This document shows positions 1 through 6,143 of a DNA stretch of 10,751 bases, piece by piece. Position 1 is the first letter of the stretch, and each line of letters opens with the position of its first letter. The DNA is from CAZCBJ01 sp964496705. Its GTDB lineage: Bacteria > Chloroflexota > Anaerolineae > Anaerolineales > Anaerolineaceae. Under the pieces are notes generated by a model. That model searched no databases and had not been told where the DNA came from. It worked only from the letters and a program-made list of their open reading frames with translations. The position numbers and the translations under genes were made by a program. Where the stretch lies: the NCBI GenBank assembly GCA_964496705.1, contig CAZCBJ010000129.1, positions 1 to 10,751 of the forward strand, in the 5' to 3' direction.

Positions 1-1267
1 GGGAGCTTCCGCTCTTGGCCACCGCGCCGAGGGATTTTTCATAAATGGTGGTCAAGCCGCCGGCTTTGTTGCCGGGCGACGGGTTGTTGTCGAGGATAAA
101 GCCGTTCTGGCGGCCGTGCTCCTCCCACCAGCTCACCCGCTCGAACAGCGCGCGGGCAACCTGGGGACTGGCGGCGCGGCCGGTCAGCAGGTGAGCCGCG
201 CCGTAAATCTCGGGCGTTTCGGCCAGCACGGCGGTCGCGCCCTGGGCGATCAGCCGGTCAGCAGTCAGCCCCACCAGCGGATTGGCGCTGATCCCCGACC
301 AGGAATCGCTGCCGCCGCACTGCAGCCCCACGATCAGACGCGAGGCGGGTTGGCTGGAGCGCGCCACGGCGTTGGCCTGCGCCAGCAACTCGCGCAGCGC
401 CTCCACCCCCGCCGCCACCGTGCGCTGCAAACCGCCCTGCTCCTGAATGGTCAGGGTGGGGATGTGAGGGCGGGAACCGCTGAGCCATTCCAGCTCGGCG
501 CAAACCGTCTCGACCTGCATCACCTCGCAGCCCAGCCCCACCAGCAGCACCCCGCCCAGGTTGGGCTGGCGCAGCAGGTTGGCCAGCGAACGGCGCAAGT
601 GTTCAAGAGCCAGGCTGCCGGGCGGCAGCGAGCAGCCCGAAGGGTGCACCAGCGCCAGCACGCCATCCACGTTGGGATAGCCGCTCAATTCCTCGCGCTC
701 AAAGCGCCGGACAATTGCCTGGGCGGCAGCCGCGGCGCAGTTGACCGTGCTGACCACCGCCACCAGGTTGCGCGTTCCCGCCCGCCCATCCGCGCGCGCA
801 TAGCCCGCGAAGGTGCGCGGATGGGCGGGCGTCGGCGCCAGGGCATTCCCCGCTATCGCGGCGGGAGCTTTCTCCCCGACCTCCAGATTGTGGCTGTGCA
901 CCCATTCGCCGGGCTGGATGAGCCGCGCGGCAACGCCGATCAGCGCGCCGTAGCGCAGCACGGGCGCGCCAGGGAGGATGGCGGTCAGGGACAGCTTGTG
1001 ACCGGCGGGAATTTCCTCACGCACCCGCACCACACCNNNNNNNNNNTCTTCGAGCATGGCCTCCAGGATGGGGGCCTCGGGCAGCACGCGCGCCACCCAC
1101 AGCTCAGGGTCCGGCCAGCGGGCCAGGACCGTGCCGTTGCGGTCGATCACCACCACGGTAGATCCCGCCGGCAGCGCCGCCTGGCTGCCGGCGGGGATGT
1201 CCTGGCGGGCGATGGCCACATTGTCGGCTGGGTGGAGCTGGATGGCAAGGGATTGGGCGGGCTGCAT
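1..1267 (-). CDS. UxaA/GarD-family sugar-acid dehydratase, partial (C-terminus off the left edge)
   Basis: Reads leftwards from an ATG at 1267; an in-frame TAA at 1277-1279 rules out a longer N-terminus. The N-terminal part is a SAF-type domain (HPADNVAIARQDIPAG, then REEIPAGHK and WVHSHNLEV). The main body begins near GYARADGRAGTRN and carries family signatures including VHPSGCS, LGCEV, IQEQGG, LQCGGSDSWSGISANPL and NNPSPGNKAGGLTTI. Characterised members dehydrate altronate or galactarate to 2-keto-3-deoxy acids in the cytoplasm using a divalent metal; the substrate here cannot be decided. The tail LGAVAKSGS seems closer, from memory, to galactarate dehydratase than to altronate dehydratase. 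About 420 codons are present, and family members run to about 500. The 10-N gap keeps the frame, but roughly 45 residues just before it (near residues 30-74) do not belong to the family. No Shine-Dalgarno is visible. Family call is firm, substrate open. Confidence 0.9.
   Translation of the reverse strand, partial: MQPAQSLAIQLHPADNVAIARQDIPAGSQAALPAGSTVVVIDRNGTVLARWPDPELWVARVLPEAPILEAMLEXXXXGVVRVREEIPAGHKLSLTAILPGAPVLRYGALIGVAARLIQPGEWVHSHNLEVGEKAPAAIAGNALAPTPAHPRTFAGYARADGRAGTRNLVAVVSTVNCAAAAAQAIVRRFEREELSGYPNVDGVLALVHPSGCSLPPGSLALEHLRRSLANLLRQPNLGGVLLVGLGCEVMQVETVCAELEWLSGSRPHIPTLTIQEQGGLQRTVAAGVEALRELLAQANAVARSSQPASRLIVGLQCGGSDSWSGISANPLVGLTADRLIAQGATAVLAETPEIYGAAHLLTGRAASPQVARALFERVSWWEEHGRQNGFILDNNPSPGNKAGGLTTIYEKSLGAVAKSGSS
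779..831. repeat. 17-bp perfect inverted repeat inside the dehydratase gene
   Basis: CGCCCGCCCATCCGCGC at 779-795 is the exact reverse complement of 815-831, with a 19-nt spacer. It lies in the linker between the SAF domain and the catalytic body, where the protein reads TPAHPRTFAGYARADGRAG. It would fold into a very stable GC-rich hairpin. Whether it is functional or a by-product of GC-rich coding is not known. Confidence 0.75.
1037..1046. other. 10-N assembly gap in the dehydratase gene
   Basis: Ten undetermined bases. The minus-strand reading frame is the same on both sides, but the protein just right of the gap does not match the family, so the true missing or replaced sequence may differ from ten bases. 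Confidence 0.95.
1047..1180 (-). other. Segment resembling a Cache-type sensor domain, probable chimeric contig end
   Basis: Between the SAF segments ARQDIPAGSQ and VREEIPAGHK, where family members have only a short loop, the frame encodes a stretch near residues 30-74 containing STVVVIDRNGTVLARWPDPE and then LPEAPILEAMLE. From memory this is a pattern of extracellular Cache-like sensor domains in histidine kinases and GGDEF proteins, not of UxaA/GarD enzymes. It ends directly at the N-gap. The simplest reading is a misassembled contig end; a real insertion is the alternative. The left boundary is blurred because PAGS and PAGST recur around it. Confidence 0.55.
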
Positions 1268-1275
1268 ATGAGCGA

Positions 1276-1281
1276 ATTATA
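1276..1281 (-). promoter_or_regulatory. Perfect -10 box (TATAAT) just upstream of the dehydratase start
   Basis: On the minus strand TATAAT ends 8 nt before the ATG at 1267. Transcription would begin at or within a base or two of the start codon, and there is no Shine-Dalgarno, so the mRNA may be leaderless. No convincing -35 box is seen. The core ATTATAAT is symmetric, so it also reads TATAAT on the plus strand (1278-1283). Confidence 0.45.
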
Positions 1282-1303
1282 ATCTGACAGCCCTCAAAAC
1301 CTT

Positions 1304-1333
1304 CTGGCAGAGTATTTAAGGAAGTGGTAGAAT
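1304..1333 (+). promoter_or_regulatory. Candidate promoter for pdxS-pdxT
   Basis: CTGGCA at 1304-1309 (4 of 6 to TTGACA), an 18-bp spacer, and TAGAAT at 1328-1333 (5 of 6 to TATAAT) preceded by TGG, an extended -10. The predicted start near 1340 leaves a leader of about 27 nt before pdxS with a strong AGGAGG at 1355-1360. A TATAAT at 1278-1283 is an alternative but lacks a good -35. Confidence 0.45.
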
Positions 1334-1366
1334 CAGGGCGAGTATTCATCATTCAGGAGGTTTTTA

Positions 1367-2254
1367 ATGGAACAGGAAGTAGGTTCCTTTGCAGTCAAGA
1401 AGGGCCTGGCGCAGATGTTGAAAGGCGGGGTGATCATGGATGTGGTCACGCCGGAACATGCCCGCATTGCCGAAGAGGCCGGGGCTTGCGCGGTGATGGC
1501 GCTGGAGCGCGTCCCCGCTGATATTCGCGCCCACGGCGGCGTGGCGCGCATGAGCGATCCGGAATTGATCCTCCAGATCATGGATTCGGTCACCATCCCG
1601 GTGATGGCCAAATGCCGCATCGGTCATTTCGTCGAGGCGCAAATCCTTGAAGCGATTGGCATTGATTACATTGACGAGTCGGAAGTGCTGACTCCTGCCG
1701 ATGAGGAGCATCACATTTACAAGCACACATTTAAAGTCCCCTTTGTCTGCGGGGCGCGTAACCTGGGCGAAGCGCTGCGCCGGATCGGTGAGGGCGCGGC
1801 GATGATTCGCACCAAGGGTGAGGCTGGCACCGGTGATGTGGTCGAAGCCGTGCGCCACGCGCGGACTGTGTTGGGTGAGATCCGCCGGCTGCAAAACATG
1901 CCGGAAGAGGAGGTGATGGCTTTCGCCAAAGAGATTGGCGCGCCCTATGAGGTGGTGTTGGAAACACGCCGCCTGGGACGCCTCCCGGTGGTCAACTTTG
2001 CTGCGGGCGGTGTGGCGACGCCGGCCGACGCAGCCCTGATGATGCAACTGGGCGTGGACGGGGTGTTCGTGGGTTCGGGCATATTCAAATCCGGCAACCC
2101 GTCTGTGCGCGCCGCAGCCATCGTTAAAGCGGTCACGCACTACAACGATGCGAAAATCCTGGCCGAGGTCAGCCGCAACCTGGGCGAACCGATGGTCGGG
2201 CGCCAGATTTCGGCCATCCCGGAAGGTGAGCTGATCGCGGGCAGAGGCTGGTAA
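1367..2254 (+). CDS. pdxS: Pyridoxal 5'-phosphate synthase lyase subunit PdxS
   Basis: Synthase subunit of the DXP-independent vitamin B6 pathway. It condenses ribose 5-phosphate, glyceraldehyde 3-phosphate and ammonia supplied by PdxT into PLP, working in the cytoplasm as a ring of (beta/alpha)8 barrels. The 295-residue length is normal. Landmarks align with the Bacillus enzyme: Asp25 in GGVIMDVV, the Schiff-base Lys82 in PVMAKCRIGHF, and Lys150 in IRTKGEAGTGD. The C-terminal part has VVNFAAGGVATPADAALMMQ and VFVGSGIFKSGNP, the phosphate-binding region. The start is fixed by AGGAGG at 1355-1360, 6 nt before the ATG. It is followed 10 nt later by its partner pdxT, so the two are surely cotranscribed. 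No oddities. Confidence 0.98.
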   Translation: MEQEVGSFAVKKGLAQMLKGGVIMDVVTPEHARIAEEAGACAVMALERVPADIRAHGGVARMSDPELILQIMDSVTIPVMAKCRIGHFVEAQILEAIGIDYIDESEVLTPADEEHHIYKHTFKVPFVCGARNLGEALRRIGEGAAMIRTKGEAGTGDVVEAVRHARTVLGEIRRLQNMPEEEVMAFAKEIGAPYEVVLETRRLGRLPVVNFAAGGVATPADAALMMQLGVDGVFVGSGIFKSGNPSVRAAAIVKAVTHYNDAKILAEVSRNLGEPMVGRQISAIPEGELIAGRGW

Positions 2255-2264
2255 TATGTAGAAG

Positions 2265-2869
2265 ATGAAAATCGGAGTCCTGGCATTACAAGGAGACTTT
2301 GCAGAACACCAGGCGATGCTGCAAGGTTTGAATGTGGTGGTGATGCAGGTGCGNNNNNNNNNNNNNNNNNNNNNNNNNNCCTGGCGGCGCATCTGGAAGG
2401 TTTGAGCGGCCTGATCATCCCCGGCGGCGAGTCGACTACCATCGGCAAGCTGGCAGTGGATTTTGGCTTGATCCAGGCGCTGCGCCAGTTTGCCCGCAGC
2501 CATGCCGTGTGGGGCACGTGCGCGGGGGCGATCTTCCTCTCGAAAGATATTCACCGCAGCCAACCCTTGCTGGAAATGATGGACATCACCGTGGCGCGCA
2601 ACGCCTTTGGGCGGCAGATCGACAGCTTTGAGATCACCCTCGACGTGCCCGCGCTGAAAAAGGTGGACCCCACCGGGCGGCCATTTCACGCCGTGTTCAT
2701 CCGCGCTCCGCTGATTGAATCGGTAGGGGCGGGGGTGGAAACCCTGGCTAGTCTGCAAGACGGGCGCATCGTAGCGGCGCAGCAGGGACGCCTGCTGGCC
2801 ACCTCCTTCCACCCAGAGCTGACCGGTGATGACCGTTTTCACCGCTATTTTGTGGAGCTGGCGAGATAG
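2265..2869 (+). CDS. pdxT: Pyridoxal 5'-phosphate synthase glutaminase subunit PdxT (contains an N-gap)
   Basis: Class I glutamine amidotransferase that hydrolyses glutamine and channels ammonia into PdxS. The N-terminus MKIGVLALQGDFAEHQAML is typical. After the gap come GLIIPGGESTT (oxyanion region), WGTCAGAIFLSKDI with the nucleophilic Cys, RNAFGRQIDSFE, and SFHPELTGDDRFH with the catalytic His and Glu. The 26-N gap at 2354-2379 falls where about five to ten residues should link VMQVR to LAAHLEGL. The frame before the gap and the frame after it differ, because 26 is not a multiple of 3. All family motifs are intact, so this is most likely a wrong gap length, not a broken gene. A TTG start at 2402 inside the gene is an artefact of the gap. 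Expected length is about 190-200 residues. Confidence 0.95.
2354..2379. other. 26-N assembly gap inside pdxT
   Basis: For the frame from the ATG at 2265 to join the frame ending at 2869, the missing length must be a multiple of 3 (for example 24 or 27). The stated 26 is therefore an estimate. Confidence 0.95.
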
Positions 2870-2880
2870 ACATAAGACCC

Positions 2881-3849
2881 TTGAACTGGCATGACCTGGT
2901 CATGCTGTACCAATACCGCGACCAGGTGCTCAACCTGGACAGCGTGCAATCCCTGACGCAGGGCAGCCCGGTGAGCCCGGCGGGCCTGCTGGCGGGATTG
3001 CATCCGGCGCGCGGCAGCTTCACCGGGGTGGGCAGCCCGGCCAACGGCGCCCCCACGCTGGTGGGGCAGATGTGCTACACGCTGGGCGAACGCTCGGCGC
3101 ACCTGCGCTATGTGGCGCCGGCCAAAGCCAGCACCTCGCCAGAATTGGTGGAACTGCTCGAAAGCCTGATCCAGCACGCCGGCGAATGGGGCGCCTTCAG
3201 CCTGCTGGCCGAGGTGGAGGAGTACGACCCGATCTTTGAAAATTTACGCCGCGCCGGGTTTTCGGTGTACGGCTGGCAGCGCATCTGGCGGGCAAAGGCG
3301 CAACCAACCGCCGAATCAACGGGCGAAAGCCGCTGGAAGGCGATCACTTCGCTGGACCAGGTGGCCGTCCGCTCGTTATACCAGCAGGTGGTGCCGCCAA
3401 TGGTGCAAAGCGCCGAACCCCCGCCGGAACGCGGGCTGCAGGGTGTGTTGTGCCGCAGCGCGGATGAAACGCTGGCCTATGTTGCCCACTCGCGCGGTCC
3501 GCGCGGCTTGTATCTGCAGCCGGTGATCCATCCCTCCGTGGGCAATGTGCCGGAAATGCTGCAGGAGCTGCTGAGCTTTTTCGCGCCGCTGGCCGGCGGG
3601 CGCCCGGTGTACCTGGCGGTGCGCCATTACCAGTCGTGGCTGGAATCGGCGCTCGAAGAGCTGGGCGTGTGGCAGGCCGCGCCGCGACAGGCGCTTTTCG
3701 CCCGTCATCTGGTGAACTTCAAGCGCGTGCCGGCCTTCAACAAAACGGTGAATGTGCTGGAGAAGAAGCAGGCTGAGCCAACCGCGCCGTTTGCCAACCA
3801 CGCCATGCGCTCGCAACCGGACGCGGAGGCGATTGGACAAAACAAATAA
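2881..3849 (+). CDS. Unassigned protein, possibly a degenerate GNAT-like acetyltransferase
   Basis: 322 residues with no signal peptide or membrane segment. I do not recognise it with certainty. It seems to have two similar halves. In the first, strand-like LRYVAPAKA is followed by a helix and by FENLRRAGFSVYGWQRIWR. In the second, PVYLAVRHYQSWLESALEEL is followed by GVWQAAPRQALFARHLV. Helix-then-'xxxGF/GV-x-aromatic' endings are typical of the C-terminal end of GNAT folds, but the acetyl-CoA loop (Q/R-x-x-G-x-G/A) is not evident, so activity is uncertain. The start is a TTG at 2881, 11 nt after pdxT, without a good Shine-Dalgarno; an in-frame ATG at 2902 is the alternative. The gene sits between pdxT and the R3H ATPase in the same run, probably in one transcript. 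Confidence 0.6.
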   Translation: MNWHDLVMLYQYRDQVLNLDSVQSLTQGSPVSPAGLLAGLHPARGSFTGVGSPANGAPTLVGQMCYTLGERSAHLRYVAPAKASTSPELVELLESLIQHAGEWGAFSLLAEVEEYDPIFENLRRAGFSVYGWQRIWRAKAQPTAESTGESRWKAITSLDQVAVRSLYQQVVPPMVQSAEPPPERGLQGVLCRSADETLAYVAHSRGPRGLYLQPVIHPSVGNVPEMLQELLSFFAPLAGGRPVYLAVRHYQSWLESALEELGVWQAAPRQALFARHLVNFKRVPAFNKTVNVLEKKQAEPTAPFANHAMRSQPDAEAIGQNK

Positions 3850-3864
3850 AGGATTGAAGTTTTT

Positions 3865-5487
3865 ATGACGCAACGTCACATCACGGATGATTTACACGCC
3901 CTGCTGGGCGTTTTACCACCCACCATCGCCGAGGCGCTGGTGAAGGCGGATAATTCGGATAACCTGCTGGAGGTGGTCCTCGACCTGGGCCGTCCGCCGC
4001 TGGCCAGGTTCGTTGAGGGCGAAATCAAACTCCAGCCCGAAGAGGTGACGCACCTGGACATTGACTTCGTCGTCAACCGCATCGGTGAATTTGACGCCGA
4101 CAACCGCGCCGGGATGGAGCGCACGCTGCACCGCATCTCCGCCATCCGCAACCGGCGCGGGCACATCGTCGGCCTCACCTGCCGGGTGGGGCGCGCGGTG
4201 TACGGAACCATCGACATCATCCAGGACTACGTCGAATCCGGCAAGAGCCTGCTGATCCTGGGCAAGCCTGGAATCGGCAAGACCACCATGCTGCGCGAGG
4301 CGGCGCGGGTGCTGGCCGAGGAAAAACGGGTGGTGATCGTTGACACTTCCAATGAAATCGGCGGCGACGGCGACATCCCTCACCCGGCGGTGGGGCGGGC
4401 GCGGCGCATGCAGGTGGCCAAGCCCTCGCTGCAGCACGAGGTGATGATCGAAGCGGTGGAAAACCACAACCCCGAGGTGATTGTCATTGACGAAATCGGG
4501 CGCGAGCTGGAAGCCCAGGCTGCGCGTACCATCGCCGAGCGCGGCGTACAGTTAATTGGCACCGCCCACGGGCGCACCCTGGAAAACTTGCTGCTCAACC
4601 CAACGCTCTCAGATTTGATCGGCGGGATTGAATCGGTGACACTCTCAGACGAAGAAGCCCGCCGGCGCGGCACACAGAAGACCGTGCTGGAGCGGCGCGC
4701 GCCGCCGACCTTTGACGTTTTGATCGAAATCCAGGAACGCGACCGCCTGACTGTCCACCCGGATGTGGCGGCGGCGGTGGATGCGCTGGTGCGCGGCGTG
4801 ATGCTGCCGCCCGAGATGCGCTACCGGGATGGCAGCGGCGAGGTGCGGGTGGAAAAGGCGCCCGCGCCGGCCGCGGTTCGCGCTCAGACGCAAGGCTTCC
4901 GCCGCGCTGGCGCCAACGGGATCAGCGAGATGCCCGCGCGCACACCCGGCGGACCGGTGCGCAACGGCGAGCGGCGTGTGGAGGCTGCGACCAATGCGGG
5001 CGACAACGGCAAATCCATCTCGCCGGTGCGCATCTACCCGTACGGTGTGGCGCGCAACCGCCTGGCCCAGGCAGCCAAGCGGCTGGGTGTTCCGGCCCTG
5101 GTGGTGCGCGAGGTGGGCGAAGCAGACGTGCTGATGACGCTGCGCTCTTATTACCGCAGCCGCATGCAGACGGTGATGGATGCTGAGCAGCGCGGGCTGC
5201 CCATCTACGTGCTGCGCGCCAACACCATCAACCAGATGGAGCAATCACTGGCCGAAATCTTCAATCTGGCGTTGGACGCCAGCCCGGCTGACCAGGACTG
5301 GGATGACGCCACGCTGCAAACCCAATCAGCGATTGAATCGGTGTTGAGCGGGCAGCGCTGGGTGGATCTGCCTCCCGCCAGCTCGGCTGTGCGGCGCATG
5401 CAGCACGACCTGGCGCGTCAGGCGCAGTTGGTTTCACATTCCTACGGGAAGGAGCCGCACCGCCGCGTGCGCATCTTCCGCGAGTGA
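3865..5487 (+). CDS. AAA ATPase with C-terminal R3H domain (Ycf45/SpoIIIAA-like)
   Basis: 540 residues, cytoplasmic. After an N-terminal region resembling SpoIIIAA (EVVLDLGRPP, then THLDIDFVVNRIGEFDADNR) comes an ATPase core. Walker A is GKPGIGKTT at residues 133-141 and Walker B is EVIVIDEIGRE around 204-213. The segment QLIGTAHGRTLENLLLNP, near 229, is a conserved sensor-like stretch. A low-complexity Ala/Pro/Arg linker (roughly 315-390) leads to a C-terminal domain, and residues 506-540 carry the R3H signature Arg510-x3-His514, a single-stranded nucleic acid binding module. Cyanobacterial and plastid Ycf45 proteins share this plan; their role is not well defined, but nucleic-acid-linked ATPase work is likely. 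The ATG at 3865 is followed by a typical N-terminus. Its TGA overlaps the GTG of tmk (GTGA), suggesting translational coupling. Confidence 0.88.
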   Translation: MTQRHITDDLHALLGVLPPTIAEALVKADNSDNLLEVVLDLGRPPLARFVEGEIKLQPEEVTHLDIDFVVNRIGEFDADNRAGMERTLHRISAIRNRRGHIVGLTCRVGRAVYGTIDIIQDYVESGKSLLILGKPGIGKTTMLREAARVLAEEKRVVIVDTSNEIGGDGDIPHPAVGRARRMQVAKPSLQHEVMIEAVENHNPEVIVIDEIGRELEAQAARTIAERGVQLIGTAHGRTLENLLLNPTLSDLIGGIESVTLSDEEARRRGTQKTVLERRAPPTFDVLIEIQERDRLTVHPDVAAAVDALVRGVMLPPEMRYRDGSGEVRVEKAPAPAAVRAQTQGFRRAGANGISEMPARTPGGPVRNGERRVEAATNAGDNGKSISPVRIYPYGVARNRLAQAAKRLGVPALVVREVGEADVLMTLRSYYRSRMQTVMDAEQRGLPIYVLRANTINQMEQSLAEIFNLALDASPADQDWDDATLQTQSAIESVLSGQRWVDLPPASSAVRRMQHDLARQAQLVSHSYGKEPHRRVRIFRE

Positions 5488-6128
5488 AAACGGCGCGCAT
5501 GTTCATCACGCTGGAAGGCCCCGACGGCAGCGGGAAAAGCACCCAGCTGCCGCTGTTGGTGGATTTTTTGCGCCAGCAGGGTCTGAAGGTGCTGGCAACC
5601 CGCGAGCCGGGCGGCACGTCCATCGGTGAACAGGTGCGTGGGGTGCTGCATCGTTTGGAGAATAAGGGCATGCATCCGCGCACCGAAATCCTGCTCTTCC
5701 TGGCGGCGCGCGCGCAACACGTGGAGGAATTGATCCGCCCGCGCCTGGAGGCCGGCGAGCTGGTGCTGTGCGACCGTTACGCCGACTCCACCCTGGCCTA
5801 TCAGGGCTACGGGCACGGCGTGAACCTGGAATCCCTGCGTCAACTGCTCGATTTTTCCACCGGCGGTCTGTGGCCGGATTTGACCCTGCTGCTGGATATT
5901 CCATCGGAGGCCGGCCTGCGCCGGCGGCAATCTTCTCACGGCGAATGGAACCGAATGGATGACTATGCCCTGGAATTCCACCGCCGCGTGCGCCAGGGTT
6001 ATCTAGATCTGGTGCGCCGCGACCCGCAGCGCTGGGTGGTGGTGGACGCTTCGCGCGCGGTTGACGAAGTGCAGGCCGACCTGCGCCGCATCATCCTGGA
6101 GCGCCTGCGGGCACAGCCAGGCTATTAA
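5484..6128 (+). CDS. tmk: Thymidylate kinase
   Basis: Phosphorylates dTMP to dTDP with ATP, needed for DNA synthesis, in the cytoplasm. 214 residues, normal size. The P-loop GPDGSGKST is at 12-20, TREPGGTSIGEQVR near 39-52 binds dTMP, and the DRY motif is at 97-99, followed by ADSTLAYQGYG. The LID has Arg146-148 (RRRQ). The P-loop lacks the basic residue of the yeast/human type, so catalysis would rely on LID arginines, as in bacterial type II enzymes. The GTG at 5484 overlaps the upstream stop by 4 nt. The alternative ATG at 5499 gives MFITLEGPDG, also a usual N-terminus; neither has a clear Shine-Dalgarno, so the start is uncertain by five codons. Confidence 0.95.
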   Translation: MKTARMFITLEGPDGSGKSTQLPLLVDFLRQQGLKVLATREPGGTSIGEQVRGVLHRLENKGMHPRTEILLFLAARAQHVEELIRPRLEAGELVLCDRYADSTLAYQGYGHGVNLESLRQLLDFSTGGLWPDLTLLLDIPSEAGLRRRQSSHGEWNRMDDYALEFHRRVRQGYLDLVRRDPQRWVVVDASRAVDEVQADLRRIILERLRAQPGY

Positions 6129-6143
6129 CAACGAGGATACTTC

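Noticed and set aside
116..1282. Long plus-strand open frame opposite the dehydratase gene
   Set aside because: Its translation is Arg/Gln/His-rich with no family motif, while the minus strand encodes a clear UxaA/GarD enzyme. It is a GC-rich shadow.
1278..1283. Plus-strand TATAAT as the main pdxS promoter
   Set aside because: The best -35 (TTGGGC at 1253-1258) is weak with a 19-bp spacer; the extended -10 at 1325-1333 has better context.
1364..2842. Long minus-strand open frame opposite pdxS and pdxT
   Set aside because: It crosses two well-supported genes and the N-gap and has His/Arg-rich low-information sequence; it is a shadow.
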